Assembly (NCBI GenBank): GCA_963850255.1
Contig: CAWKLL010000029.1
Coordinates: 54,792-118,791, forward strand
From: J054 sp963850255
Lineage (GTDB): Bacteria; Pseudomonadota; Gammaproteobacteria; Steroidobacterales; GCA-2729495
Direction: 5' to 3'
DNA length: 64,000 bases
Part shown: positions 1 through 9,187 of the stretch, piece by piece
How positions within the stretch are numbered: position 1 is the first letter of the stretch
Layout: the number at the start of each line of letters is the position of its first letter
Notes under the pieces: model-generated
Told to the model about the DNA's origin: nothing
Seen by the model: the letters and a program-made list of their open reading frames with translations, nothing else
Databases searched by the model: none
Translations under genes and position numbers: made by a program

Positions 1-426
1 CTTGATCTGCACCTCAATGTCGACGGCATCATTGGTCACGGCGACCAGATCGGCATCAATGAGGCTGCCCATGGCCTGTTCAAGCTCGCCGGCCAGTTTT
101 TGCTGGGACTGAGAAGGTTTCGGCGGGTTCGGTTCGATGGCATCGCGCGGTAAGGCAGCGGCCTGGGTCGGGTCCATGCCGGCGAGCGTTCCGTCGCGCG
201 GCGCACGCATGATCTGATTACCGATTTGTATCGGCTGCATCGTGCGTGTCGGTCCCTGAAAGGCAGATTGCATCGATTCTGCCAGCACGCGGTATTTGCC
301 TTCGTTGACTGTGGAAACGGCGTACATGACGACGAAAAAAGCCAACAGCAGTGTGATCAGGTCGCCGTAGGGAATGGCCCAGGCTTCGTGATTGACGTGA
401 TCTTCATGGTGCTGTTTGCGAGCCAT
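1..426 (-). CDS. motB: Flagellar stator protein MotB (MotD type), C-terminus cut by window edge
   Basis: This is the proton-channel and peptidoglycan-anchor half of the flagellar stator; only the first 142 residues are visible. After a short basic, His-rich N-terminus comes one membrane segment at about residues 19-38, with the family's proton-binding aspartate at D22 in the motif YGDLITLLLAFFVVMY. A low-complexity Pro/Gln/Ala linker follows. The OmpA-like peptidoglycan-binding domain should lie beyond base 1. It starts 11 bases after the motA stop, so the two are co-transcribed. The N-terminus resembles Pseudomonas MotD more than enterobacterial MotB. No stop codon is seen, so the true length is unknown. 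Confidence 0.93.
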   Translation of the reverse strand, partial: MARKQHHEDHVNHEAWAIPYGDLITLLLAFFVVMYAVSTVNEGKYRVLAESMQSAFQGPTRTMQPIQIGNQIMRAPRDGTLAGMDPTQAAALPRDAIEPNPPKPSQSQQKLAGELEQAMGSLIDADLVAVTNDAVDIEVQIK

Positions 427-437
427 GGTCTAGCCTC

Positions 438-1178
438 TCAACCCAGGAAGCTGCGCAGCTTGGCTTCCAGGTTGCGCGGGTTTTCGCCCTGGGCAATGGC
501 AATCACGCCTTCCAGCACCATCTCCTTGGTAGCCGTCTGCGCCTTGATAATGTCCTTGAGCTTGTTGGCCGTAGGCAGGAAGAACAGATTGGCCAATCCA
601 ATGCCGTAGATCGTTGCGGTGAATGCCGCAGCAATGCCGGTACCCAGCTTGCTGGGATCGGCCAGATTCTTCATCACCGCAATCAGGCCGAGCACGGCAC
701 CGATAATACCCAGGGTGGGCGCGTAGATGCCCAGTCCCTCGAACACTTTGGCGCTCTGCAGATAGGCCTGCTCCTTGGCGTCGAGCTCGACTTCCAGGGA
801 GTCGCGGATTTTTTCCGGCTCGGCACCATCCACCAGCATTTGCAGGGCTTTCTGGGTAAACTCGTCTGGTTCCTGTTCGGCGGCCGGCTCCAGTCCCAGC
901 AAACCTTCTTTGCGCGCGATTTCGCTCCAGCCAACCAGTTTTTCGATCAGTTTGGCGGGGTCCTGCATCGGTGGGCTGAAAATCCAGGGAAAGATCTTCC
1001 AGGCACGTATAAAAGTAGGCTTGGGGGTCTGAATCAGGCTGGCCGCCAGTGTCCCGAGCACCACGATGACGAAGGCGGCCGGGTTGGCCAGCGAAGCGAT
1101 CCCGGCGCCTTTGAGTACACTGCCGCCAATCAGTGCGATTAGCGCAAGGGCTACACCAGCTACTGTCAAAGCGTCCAT
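438..1178 (-). CDS. motA: Flagellar stator protein MotA (MotC/PomA type)
   Basis: A 246-residue inner-membrane protein that forms the ion-conducting stator ring with MotB and pushes on FliG. Four membrane segments are visible: two near the N-terminus (about 2-20 and 33-52), then a cytoplasmic domain rich in charged residues, then two more (about 148-168 and 182-204). The stretch GLGIYAPTLGIIGAVLGLI is the conserved third segment with its prolines and glycines. Its length and short cytoplasmic loop fit the MotC/PomA branch. It lies at the distal end of the long fliL-to-motB gene run. No sigma-28 promoter was found in the 58 bases upstream, so it may depend on read-through from fliA. Confidence 0.94.
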   Translation of the reverse strand: MDALTVAGVALALIALIGGSVLKGAGIASLANPAAFVIVVLGTLAASLIQTPKPTFIRAWKIFPWIFSPPMQDPAKLIEKLVGWSEIARKEGLLGLEPAAEQEPDEFTQKALQMLVDGAEPEKIRDSLEVELDAKEQAYLQSAKVFEGLGIYAPTLGIIGAVLGLIAVMKNLADPSKLGTGIAAAFTATIYGIGLANLFFLPTANKLKDIIKAQTATKEMVLEGVIAIAQGENPRNLEAKLRSFLG

Positions 1179-1236
1179 GATCTGTCATTCGTTGCTGCCC
1201 ACTGTTGCCCATTCATCCGGGGCTCCAGCGCGATGG

Positions 1237-1980
1237 CTAGCTCCGCTCCCGGTGCATAGCAGCCCAGCCCTGCAGCCGCGAGCGCAGGCGCGCCAGTGCT
1301 TGGCCATGTATCTGGCAAACGCGCGATTCGCTGACCCCAAGTACCGCGCCGATTTCTTTAAGATTTAGTTCCTCGTCGTAATAGAGCGCCATCACCAGCG
1401 CCTCCCGTTCCGGCAGCTTTTTCACTGCTGCAGCCATCTCTTGCTGGAATTCCTCGCTTTCCAGTTCCAGCGCAGGATTGGATTTGCGGTCCACCTGGCG
1501 TTCGGTGCTGAACTCTGAGCCTTCTTCTGCCTGATCGAGGCTAAACATGCGCGCCGCCGAGGTAGTGGACAGCATGGCGAAGTACTCGTCCAGCGAGACA
1601 CCCAGCTCGTCAGCAATCTGCTGAGCCTGGGCATGTTGACCGGTGCGGCTTTCCACGGCCTGAATAGCACTGTTCAGTTGCCGCTGTTTGCGATACACCG
1701 AGCGAGGCGCCCAATCATTCGCTCTGACTTCATCCAGCATGGCGCCGCGCACCCTGATACTCGCGTAGGTTTCAAAACTCGCCCCTTTGTCCGGGGAATA
1801 GGCCCTGGCGGCATCGAGCAAGGCGATCAGACCTACCTGGATCAGATCGTCAATTTCAATGCCGTCCGGCAGCCGCCCAAGCAAATGCGCTGCGATCCGC
1901 TTGACCAGCGGCGCATGCTTCTCGACGAGAATTTCCGGCGAATCCCGTCCGGTCAGTGCGTATTCGCACGCGGCGCTCAT
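1237..1980 (-). CDS. fliA: RNA polymerase sigma factor FliA (sigma-28)
   Basis: The 247-residue flagellar sigma factor that transcribes late genes such as flagellin. Region 2 is seen around DDLIQVGLIALLDAARAY, region 3 in the middle, and region 4 near the C-terminus with its helix-turn-helix around LKEIGAVLGVSESRVCQI. The ATG at 1980 overlaps the fleN stop (ATGA), which fixes the start; a longer in-frame extension would run into fleN. Its likely targets in this window are the sigma-28 promoters of fliC, flaG and flgM. FlgM, encoded at 38.4 kb, is its anti-sigma factor. No cheYZA genes follow it, unlike the Pseudomonas arrangement. Confidence 0.96.
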   Translation of the reverse strand: MSAACEYALTGRDSPEILVEKHAPLVKRIAAHLLGRLPDGIEIDDLIQVGLIALLDAARAYSPDKGASFETYASIRVRGAMLDEVRANDWAPRSVYRKQRQLNSAIQAVESRTGQHAQAQQIADELGVSLDEYFAMLSTTSAARMFSLDQAEEGSEFSTERQVDRKSNPALELESEEFQQEMAAAVKKLPEREALVMALYYDEELNLKEIGAVLGVSESRVCQIHGQALARLRSRLQGWAAMHRERS

Positions 1981-2876
1981 GCCACTTCGTGCTCCCGTAC
2001 TGCCGAACCGTTGAGAAAGCGCTCGACGAAAAACTCGATGTTGCCCCGGGCAGCCTGGGGCACATCCCATTTATCGGCGCGATGTGCCAGTTTCTTTAGG
2101 GCGCCCGCTGCCAAACTGGTGGGGAAGGCTGTAACGAACGGGGTCTGCAGTTGCACGGCGCGCCAGACGCGGTCGTCGAAGGGGATGCTGCCGGCATGGT
2201 CCAGATCAACATCCAGAAACTTTTCGGTAACGCGAGACAGCTTCTCGAACAGGCCGCTGCCGTCGCCGCCCTGGCGAGTCATGTTGGTTACGATGCGAAA
2301 ACGTCGCACCCCACGCTCAGTGCTCAGTAATTTGATGATGGCGTAAGCATCGGTGATGGAGGTTGGTTCGTCGCAAACCACAAGTAGTGTTTCATGAGCG
2401 GCTTCAGCGAAGCGCAACACGCCGTCGGAAATACCGGCAGCCGTGTCAACGATCAGCGTATCGAGGTCCATAGTCAGCTCGCTGAAGGCGCTGATGATGC
2501 CGGCATGATGCGCAGGCGTCAGATCAGCCATGTCACTGATGCCCGACGCACCGGGCACTACCATGACGCCGGCCGGGCCGCTGACAATGATCTCCTGCAG
2601 ACTGCGTTCACCGCGAATGACGTCGGCCAGGTTGTAGTGGGGTTGCAGTCCGAACATCACATCAACGTTGGCCAGACCCAGGTCGGCATCCAGCAGCATT
2701 ACGCGACGGCCCAGCATGGACAGCGCCACCGCCAGGTTGGCGGAAATATTAGTTTTACCCACGCCGCCCTTGCCGCCGGTGACCGTGATGACTTTGACCG
2801 GTCGCGAACTGCGACGCTGACGCAGGCCATCGGCCTGGTTCGGTGGTGTAGCTTGTGATTGATCAGGCGCTGACAT
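1977..2876 (-). CDS. fleN: Flagellar number regulator FleN (FlhG), MinD-family ATPase
   Basis: A 299-residue ParA/MinD-type ATPase that limits flagellar number, in pseudomonads by antagonising the master regulator FleQ. The deviant Walker A motif GGKGGVGKTNISANLA is near residue 38, DADLGLANVD is the next nucleotide-binding element, and DTAAGISD is the Walker B/switch region. The C-terminus (KKLAHRADKWD and beyond) is the usual amphipathic tail. I chose the ATG at 2876, which overlaps the flhF stop by 14 bases; a start six codons earlier is also open. With FlhF it implies polar flagellation. Confidence 0.95.
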   Translation of the reverse strand: MSAPDQSQATPPNQADGLRQRRSSRPVKVITVTGGKGGVGKTNISANLAVALSMLGRRVMLLDADLGLANVDVMFGLQPHYNLADVIRGERSLQEIIVSGPAGVMVVPGASGISDMADLTPAHHAGIISAFSELTMDLDTLIVDTAAGISDGVLRFAEAAHETLLVVCDEPTSITDAYAIIKLLSTERGVRRFRIVTNMTRQGGDGSGLFEKLSRVTEKFLDVDLDHAGSIPFDDRVWRAVQLQTPFVTAFPTSLAAGALKKLAHRADKWDVPQAARGNIEFFVERFLNGSAVREHEVA

Positions 2877-4080
2877 AGCTGGCCACCTCCGCAAAATTTT
2901 CTGCCAGGTACTCGTCGTTGATAGCGACGTCCTGCGTGTCGATGAGTTCTACCGCCGCCTTAACCAGCCAGGCTTGCCGGGCGTGGGCCAGGTGCAGGTC
3001 TTCCGGAACACGCTGGCCGTTGGCAACATAAGCCAGCGGCAGACTTGCTCGAATCAGCACCGAAAAGGCCCCCCCCAGGGACGTCGCCTCATCCATCTTG
3101 GTCAGGATGCATGCGCTGGGCGCCACGGTCCGGAACGCGTCCACAATTTCCTGCATGGAGCGCGCCTGGGCGTTGGCAGGCAATGCCAGCAATACCTCGA
3201 TGCTCTGTTCGGCATCCTTCAGGCAGCGCAGTGAGCTGGCCAGATTCAGGTCGCGCTGGCTCATTCCGGCGGTGTCGATCAGGACCAGGCCCTTGTCCTG
3301 CAATCCGGCCAGCGTCTTGCTCAGGCTGGCGGCGTCGCTGGCCTGGTAGACCGGCACATTCATCATGCGACCAAAGGTCTCCAGCTGCTCACGGGCACCG
3401 ATGCGATAGGTATCGGTGGTGACCAGCGCAATATCCGTGCTGTCGGACTGTTGCATGTAGCGCGCTGCGAGTTTGGCGATGGTGGTGGTCTTGCCGACAC
3501 CCGTGGGGCCGACAATCGCGAAAATGCCGCCCCGACAGACCAGGTCTTCATCGCAGACGGACAGATTGTCGACCAGCTGCCTGAGACTGGCGGTCCAGGC
3601 ATGTTGCTGGTTCTCGATCTGGGCTTCGTTCTGTAGCAATTGTTTGACGATGTCAGGGTCCAGGCCCAGGCGCGACAGATTGCGCATGGCGCCGGCCACC
3701 TGCGGGGTTCTTTGTTTCTGATCCTGCCAGGCCGCTCGTGACAATTGCGCTTCCAGCAAACTGCGGATATTGCGCATTTCCACCTGCATCAGGTCCAGCT
3801 CTGGTGAGCCTGCGGTCGCTGTTGCAGCGCTTTGTTGCGGCACGGGCGAGTCAGCCGCACTGCTAAGGGCGTCTTCATCGCTGATATCAATCCGCGCACG
3901 CGCCGGCGGTTGCTTGGCTGACGCCTGGTAGGCGGCCGGATCAAAGTCCATGGCGGCGGTCAGTTCGACACCGTCGCCGCAACGACCAGTTTCCAGGATC
4001 ACCGCATCGGGACCGAACTGTTCGCGTACCTCGCGCATCACGGCACGCATATCGGTTCCGGTAAAACGTTTGATTTTCAT
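2863..4080 (-). CDS. flhF: Flagellar biosynthesis GTPase FlhF
   Basis: An SRP-type GTPase that selects the cell pole as the flagellar assembly site. It has about 405 residues: the conserved N-terminal MKIKRFTGTDMRAVMREV segment, an Ala/Pro/Gln-rich linker, then the NG domain with G1 GPTGVGKTTTIAKLA, TTDTYRIGAREQL, DTAGMSQRD (G3) and TKMDEATSLG (G4). The ATG at 4080 begins the canonical N-terminus; an upstream in-frame GTG at 4089 is closer to an AGAGGA element and is a possible alternative. It overlaps fleN by 14 bases and follows flhA by 26 bases. Confidence 0.95.
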   Translation of the reverse strand: MKIKRFTGTDMRAVMREVREQFGPDAVILETGRCGDGVELTAAMDFDPAAYQASAKQPPARARIDISDEDALSSAADSPVPQQSAATATAGSPELDLMQVEMRNIRSLLEAQLSRAAWQDQKQRTPQVAGAMRNLSRLGLDPDIVKQLLQNEAQIENQQHAWTASLRQLVDNLSVCDEDLVCRGGIFAIVGPTGVGKTTTIAKLAARYMQQSDSTDIALVTTDTYRIGAREQLETFGRMMNVPVYQASDAASLSKTLAGLQDKGLVLIDTAGMSQRDLNLASSLRCLKDAEQSIEVLLALPANAQARSMQEIVDAFRTVAPSACILTKMDEATSLGGAFSVLIRASLPLAYVANGQRVPEDLHLAHARQAWLVKAAVELIDTQDVAINDEYLAENFAEVASYVSA

Positions 4081-4106
4081 CGCTCTCACATCCTCTCGGG
4101 CTTAAC

Positions 4107-6200
4107 TCAGGCGCCTACGGCTGCAACCAGCCGAATGCGTTTGTTGTCGGGTACTTCGTTGTAGGCCAGCACTTTCAGGCTGGGTACGGCGTAACGTAAA
4201 AACTTGGCCAGCCAGGCGCGCAGGTTGGGCGTGACCAGCAAAACAGTAGGTTCGCCGGCGGCTTCCTGGCGCTGCGCGGTGGCAGCCAGTTCGTGCTGCA
4301 CTTTTTCTGCCAGGCCGGGTTCAACAGCGCCGCCTTCGCCCTGCACCGCCTGTTGCAACATCTGCTCGAGTCCGGGGTCCAGTGTGATAACCGGCAACTC
4401 TTCGTGGTCGCCACTGACTTTTTGCACGATGGCGCGACCCAGCGCGACACGCACATGGCCAACCAGCGCTTCGGGCTCCTGCAGATTGCGGCCGTGTTCG
4501 GCCAGTGACTGGCAGATTGTGCGCATGTTGTTAACCGGAATCTGTTCGCGCAGCAGTTCCTGCAGCACGCGTACGATGGTCGACAACGGCAGTGTCTTGG
4601 GTACCAGCTCTTCCACCAGTTTCGGTGCGCTGCGTGCCAGCCGGTCCAGCAATTCCTGAACTTCCTGGTGACCCAGTAATTCCTGCGCATTGTCCTGCAG
4701 CAGTTTGCTGAGGTGCGTAGCCACTACTGTGGGGACGTCGACCACGGTATAGCCGCGCGCCTGGGCGTCTTCACGCTGGGCCGGGTCAATCCACACCGCT
4801 TCCAGTCCAAACGCCGGGTCCTTGGTGGCGATGCCGGGCAATGGATCATCAATATGGCCGGGATTAATGGCCAGTTCTTTGTCAACGTGCACTTCGCCCT
4901 GGGCCAGCGGCGAACCCATAAGGCTTAGCCGATAGCCGTTGGCGGGCAGGTCGAGGTCGTCACGAATGCGCACTGGTGAGATCAGGAAGCCAAGTTCTTC
5001 TGACAAGCGTCGGCGCACGCCTTTAATGCGGCGCATGAGTTCACCGCCCTGATTGCGGTCGACCAGCGGGATCAGCCGATAACCCACGTCCAGGGCGACG
5101 GCATCGGCTTCACCGACGTCATCCCAGCTCAGCTCTCGATTTAACTCAGCGTCAAGCGGGTCTTCGCCATTGACAACTTCCGGCTCTGGCGCGCCGGCCG
5201 CGGCCTGGTCAGGCTTCGGCCGTTCCATTAGCCATGCGCCGATGCCGCAGGCAGCGGCCATCAGCAAAAATACCAGGTTCGGCATGCCCGGTACCAGGCC
5301 CAGTGCGGCCAGTATGCCGGCGACCACGCGCAGGACGCGTTTGTCACCGAGCAATTGCGAGACCATTTGCGTGCCCATGTCCTCAGAGCGAGACATCCGG
5401 GTGACGATGATCGCTACGGCGGTAGCCAGCAGCAGCGAAGGTATTTGTGCCACCAGGCCGTCACCGATGGTCAGCAAGGCATAAGTCTCTGCAGCTTCGG
5501 CCAGCGAAAGGTCGTGCTGCAGGGTGCCGATCAGCATGCCGCCGATCAGGTTGATGAACAGGATCAGCAGGCCGGCGACGGCGTCGCCGCGGACGAATTT
5601 GCTGGCGCCGTCCATGGAGCCGTAGAAATCGGCTTCGGTGCGAATTTCGTTACGGCGAAGCGAGGCCTCGTCCTGGTCGATGATGCCGGCATTCAGATCC
5701 GCATCGATGGCCATCTGCTTGCCCGGCATGGCATCCAGGGTGAAGCGGGCGCTGACTTCTGATACGCGGCCGGCACCTTTGGTTACCACGACGAAGTTAA
5801 TGATCACCAGGATCGCAAAGATCACGATACCGACGGCGTAGTTGCCACCGACCACAAAATCACCAAAGGCTTCAATGACCTTGCCGGCCGCATCGGTGCC
5901 GGTATGTCCCTCCAGTAACACCACTCGCGTCGAGGCGACATTCAGCGCCAGGCGCAGCAAAGTGGCCAGCAGCAATACCGTCGGGAAAGCCGCGATATCC
6001 AGCGGCCTTAACACATAGACCACCGCCAGAATCACGATGAGTGACAGGCAAATATTGAAGGTGAACAGCCCATCCAGCAGAAACGTCGGCAGCGGCAACA
6101 CCACCATCGACAGCATCGCCAGCAGCATCAGCGGCAGGCCCGCTCCCTGGGTCACAGCGCTACGCAGATTGCTGAGCAGATTTGCCTGAGAGTTTGTCAT
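4107..6200 (-). CDS. flhA: Flagellar export apparatus protein FlhA
   Basis: The 697-residue central component of the flagellar type III export gate. The N-terminal third has about eight membrane segments. The FHIPEP family signature is present around RVSEVSARFTLDAMPGKQM and ADLNAGIID. An acidic linker near residues 335-370 leads to the cytoplasmic domain that docks chaperone-substrate complexes, ending in NKRIRLVAAVGA. Length is normal and the frame is intact. It is 18 bases downstream of flhB, so the fliL operon continues through it with no separate promoter visible. Confidence 0.97.
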   Translation of the reverse strand: MTNSQANLLSNLRSAVTQGAGLPLMLLAMLSMVVLPLPTFLLDGLFTFNICLSLIVILAVVYVLRPLDIAAFPTVLLLATLLRLALNVASTRVVLLEGHTGTDAAGKVIEAFGDFVVGGNYAVGIVIFAILVIINFVVVTKGAGRVSEVSARFTLDAMPGKQMAIDADLNAGIIDQDEASLRRNEIRTEADFYGSMDGASKFVRGDAVAGLLILFINLIGGMLIGTLQHDLSLAEAAETYALLTIGDGLVAQIPSLLLATAVAIIVTRMSRSEDMGTQMVSQLLGDKRVLRVVAGILAALGLVPGMPNLVFLLMAAACGIGAWLMERPKPDQAAAGAPEPEVVNGEDPLDAELNRELSWDDVGEADAVALDVGYRLIPLVDRNQGGELMRRIKGVRRRLSEELGFLISPVRIRDDLDLPANGYRLSLMGSPLAQGEVHVDKELAINPGHIDDPLPGIATKDPAFGLEAVWIDPAQREDAQARGYTVVDVPTVVATHLSKLLQDNAQELLGHQEVQELLDRLARSAPKLVEELVPKTLPLSTIVRVLQELLREQIPVNNMRTICQSLAEHGRNLQEPEALVGHVRVALGRAIVQKVSGDHEELPVITLDPGLEQMLQQAVQGEGGAVEPGLAEKVQHELAATAQRQEAAGEPTVLLVTPNLRAWLAKFLRYAVPSLKVLAYNEVPDNKRIRLVAAVGA

Positions 6201-6218
6201 TGTCTAGCGATCCCTTAG

Positions 6219-7382
6219 TCAGTCCGCGACGGGTTTGTTTCTTTGCTTGGGCGCAAGCGCCAGCTGTTCATCGACTTTCACCACCGGCCGGTCCGGCCAC
6301 GGCGCCTGGCTCTCGGCTGCAGCGCGCAGCCGGAATACGTAGGTCAATACTTGTGCCACGGCCAGGTAAAGTTGCGACGGAATTTCTGCGCCGATATCCG
6401 TCGTCCAATACAAGGCCCTGGCCAGCAGCGGCGCCTCAAAACGTGCGATGCGATGTTCATCGCCGATTTCACGAATGCGCGCGGCCATGTGATCCATGCC
6501 TTTGGCCAGCACCACCGGGGCGCCGACATCGCCTTCGCGATAGCGCAAGGCGATGGCGAAGTGAGTCGGGTTAGTGACGATCACGTCCGCCTTGGGCACT
6601 TCTTCGAGCATGCGCTGGCTGGCAAGTTCCTGTTGCAGCGCGCGAACCCGGGAACGCACCTCGGGGCGGCCCTCGGATTCCTTCATTTCGTCCTGCACTT
6701 CCTTACGCGTCATTTTCAGCTCTTTGTGGTGATTCCAGAGCTGAAACGGCACGTCGATCAGTGAGATCAGGAGCAGCGACAGGCTGCACAACAACAGCAT
6801 GGTGGCGACCAGTTGGCCAGCCTCGGCCATGGTGGTGCGCAGTGGTTGTACGCTGAGCTGCAGAATGCTGTCACCGGAGAAGACCAGGTAGCCATAGCCA
6901 ATGCCGCCAATCAGTCCGGCTTTGGCCAGCGCCTTGACCACCTCGACCAGACCTTTCACGCCGAACACGCGCTTGAGTCCCTTGAGTGGATTGACCTTGC
7001 TGAGCTTGGGCTCCATGGGCTTGGCACTGAACGCCCAGCCACCCACGCTGACGGCGCCGAGTACGGCGGCCAGCATCAGCGCGCCGAGCAAGGGTGTGAA
7101 TACCAACAGTGTCGACAGCACCATGTCGCGAAAGCGCGAGGTCATGCTGTCGGTATCGTGCAGGGCTTCCGGCGGAATAGTCAGGCCGGTTTGCAGCAAG
7201 GCCATCATGTGACCACCCAGTTGTGGTTTGATGGCAAAAAACACCGCCGAGGCCACGATCATCACCGCGGCCATATTCAGTTCCCGCGAACGCGGAATCT
7301 GGCCACGCTTGCGCGCCTCCTCGAGGCGCTTGGGCGTGGCGTTCTCGGTCTTTTCCTGAAACTGTTGCTCGTTGTCTGCCAT
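6219..7382 (-). CDS. flhB: Flagellar export switch protein FlhB
   Basis: A 387-residue inner-membrane export component that switches substrate specificity from hook to filament proteins. The typical start (EKTENATPKRLEEARKRGQI) is followed by four membrane segments between about residues 35 and 210. The cytoplasmic domain carries the self-cleavage motif NPTH at residues 271-274, so the hook-length switch with FliK should work normally. The C-terminal tail beyond about residue 350 is somewhat extended. It starts 2 bases after the fliR stop. Confidence 0.97.
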   Translation of the reverse strand: MADNEQQFQEKTENATPKRLEEARKRGQIPRSRELNMAAVMIVASAVFFAIKPQLGGHMMALLQTGLTIPPEALHDTDSMTSRFRDMVLSTLLVFTPLLGALMLAAVLGAVSVGGWAFSAKPMEPKLSKVNPLKGLKRVFGVKGLVEVVKALAKAGLIGGIGYGYLVFSGDSILQLSVQPLRTTMAEAGQLVATMLLLCSLSLLLISLIDVPFQLWNHHKELKMTRKEVQDEMKESEGRPEVRSRVRALQQELASQRMLEEVPKADVIVTNPTHFAIALRYREGDVGAPVVLAKGMDHMAARIREIGDEHRIARFEAPLLARALYWTTDIGAEIPSQLYLAVAQVLTYVFRLRAAAESQAPWPDRPVVKVDEQLALAPKQRNKPVAD

Positions 7383-7384
7383 CG

Positions 7385-8155
7385 CTAGTAGGCCCCGAGC
7401 AAACGCGCCATCATGCTGAGCGCTTCAGTAAACAGGCCTTCCCAGACCACGCCATGCGAACGCACGCTGACGGTCATGATCAACATGCCCAGCATCAGGG
7501 TAATTGGGAAGCCGACGGCAAACAGGTTAAGGGTCGGCGCCGAACGGCTGATGACGCCGAAGGCGACGTTGACCATCAGGATTGCAATGATCGCGGGCAG
7601 GGCCAGTTGCATGGCGCCGGTGAATATCACCGAGGCAAAGCTCACCAGTTCGCGCGCACTGCCGGCAGCCAGGCTGGCTTCGCCGATGGGCAGCACCGCG
7701 TAACTGTCGCCGAGCATGCTGATCAGAGCCAGGTGAGCATTAGTGGCCAGCATCAGCAGCGTGGCCACAATAATATATAGGCGACCCAGCAGGGGCGTAC
7801 TGCCGGCCTGGGGGTCGACCACCATGGCGAAGGCCAGGCCCATGCCCATGGAAATAACCTGGCCGGCAAAAACCGCGGCCTCGATAACCAGCTTCAGCGT
7901 GAAGCCCAGGGCCAGGCCAATCATCATCTCCTGCGCAATAATCAAAAAGCCGCGCGGACTTAGTGGCGAGACGGTCGGAACGTCTCCCAGCACCGGCAGC
8001 ATGGCAACGGCAAGTATTGCCGCCAGGATTACGCGCACGCGCATCGGCACGAATACTGCGCCCAGCAACGGCGCAATCAGGACCAGCCCGGTGACGCGCA
8101 TTAGCGCCCACAGAGTCTCCATGAGTACGTCGCTGAGTTGAAACAGGGCAAGCAT
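7385..8155 (-). CDS. fliR: Flagellar export apparatus protein FliR
   Basis: A 256-residue polytopic inner-membrane protein of the export gate core (FliP5-FliQ4-FliR1). Six hydrophobic segments are visible, with family-typical features such as ALMRVTGLVLIAPLLGAVFVP at the start and QAGSTPLLGRLYIIVATLL in the middle. It lies 11 bases after fliQ and 2 bases before flhB. Length and frame are normal. Confidence 0.95.
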   Translation of the reverse strand: MLALFQLSDVLMETLWALMRVTGLVLIAPLLGAVFVPMRVRVILAAILAVAMLPVLGDVPTVSPLSPRGFLIIAQEMMIGLALGFTLKLVIEAAVFAGQVISMGMGLAFAMVVDPQAGSTPLLGRLYIIVATLLMLATNAHLALISMLGDSYAVLPIGEASLAAGSARELVSFASVIFTGAMQLALPAIIAILMVNVAFGVISRSAPTLNLFAVGFPITLMLGMLIMTVSVRSHGVVWEGLFTEALSMMARLLGAY

Positions 8156-8166
8156 GACAAAAGGGC

Positions 8167-8436
8167 CTAGCCGAGCATTCCCGGAATGCTGTTAAACAGG
8201 TTCCTCGTGTAAGCCGTGATCAGCTTCAGCATCCAGGGCCCTGCAACCATCAGTGAGATGACCAGGGTGAGCAATTTGGGAATGAAGCTCAGGGTCATCT
8301 CATTAATTTGCGTTGCGGCCTGCAGCACACCGATGAATACACCCGTCGCCAGCGCGGTCAGCAGCAAAGGTGCTGCGAGCAGGCTGGCCACGGTGAGCGA
8401 ATCGGAAGCGACGGTAAGCACAGTTTCGGGGGTCAT
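8167..8436 (-). CDS. fliQ: Flagellar export apparatus protein FliQ
   Basis: An 89-residue protein with two membrane hairpin segments (about 16-38 and 52-75), part of the FliPQR export core. The conserved TQINEMTLSFIPKL loop joins the helices. It sits between fliP and fliR with 10-11 base gaps, as in most flagellar operons. Confidence 0.95.
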   Translation of the reverse strand: MTPETVLTVASDSLTVASLLAAPLLLTALATGVFIGVLQAATQINEMTLSFIPKLLTLVISLMVAGPWMLKLITAYTRNLFNSIPGMLG

Positions 8437-8446
8437 GCCGAATCTC

Positions 8447-9187
8447 CTATACGGTGAAACTGGCGGCGAGCGTGCCGATAATCAGGCCCCAGCCGTCGAC
8501 CAGCACAAACAACATGATCTTGAAGGGCAGTGAGATGAGCATGGGCGAGAGCATCATCATGCCCATGGACATCAGGACGCTGGATACCACCAGATCGATG
8601 ATCAGAAACGGTATGAAAGTCAGAAAGCCGATCTGGAAAGCGGTTTTCAACTCGCTGGTCAGAAAGCTCGGCAGCAGAACGGTCAGTGGTACGTCGTCCT
8701 CGGAGGCATAACTCTCGTCGCCGGCCAGTTGGGCGAACATTTCCAGGTCCGGCTCGCGCACCTGGCTGAACATGAAGCCGCGCAGCGGTGCCTGGGCGGC
8801 ATCTGCGGCTTCCACCAGCGGCAGGCTGCCGGCCATGTAGGGTTCGATAGCGTTGTCATAGACCTGGTTGAGCACCGGTGCCATCACGAAAAAACTCAGA
8901 AACAGCGCAATGCCGATGAGTACCTGGTTGGGCGGTGTCTGCGGCATACCCAGGGCCTGGCGAAGTATCGCCAGCACAATCACGATGCGTGTAAATGAGG
9001 TTGCAGCCAGAACCAGGGACGGCAGCAGGGTAAGCGCCGTCATGACCATCAGAATTTGCAGGCTGACGGACCAGGTCTCACCGCCGCCGGCATCTGCGGC
9101 AATAGCAATGGCCGGGATACCTGAGTCCGCCGCAGCGCTTAGCGGCAGCAACAATATAATTAGAGTGAGCAGGCGCTTCAGGTTCAC
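8447..9187 (-). CDS. fliP: Flagellar export apparatus protein FliP
   Basis: A 246-residue core protein of the export gate. A cleavable signal peptide (MNLKRLLTLIILLLPLSAAA) precedes the mature protein. The family signatures FTRIVIVLAILRQALG and the C-terminal hydrophobic pair are present. The start is a GTG at 9187 that overlaps the fliO stop (GTGA), which points to translational coupling. No ATG gives a better start. Confidence 0.95.
   Translation of the reverse strand: MNLKRLLTLIILLLPLSAAADSGIPAIAIAADAGGGETWSVSLQILMVMTALTLLPSLVLAATSFTRIVIVLAILRQALGMPQTPPNQVLIGIALFLSFFVMAPVLNQVYDNAIEPYMAGSLPLVEAADAAQAPLRGFMFSQVREPDLEMFAQLAGDESYASEDDVPLTVLLPSFLTSELKTAFQIGFLTFIPFLIIDLVVSSVLMSMGMMMLSPMLISLPFKIMLFVLVDGWGLIIGTLAASFTV

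Noticed and set aside
1179..1236. Sigma-28 promoter for motA
   Set aside because: No TAAA-N15-GCCGATAA-like pattern is present in the gap.
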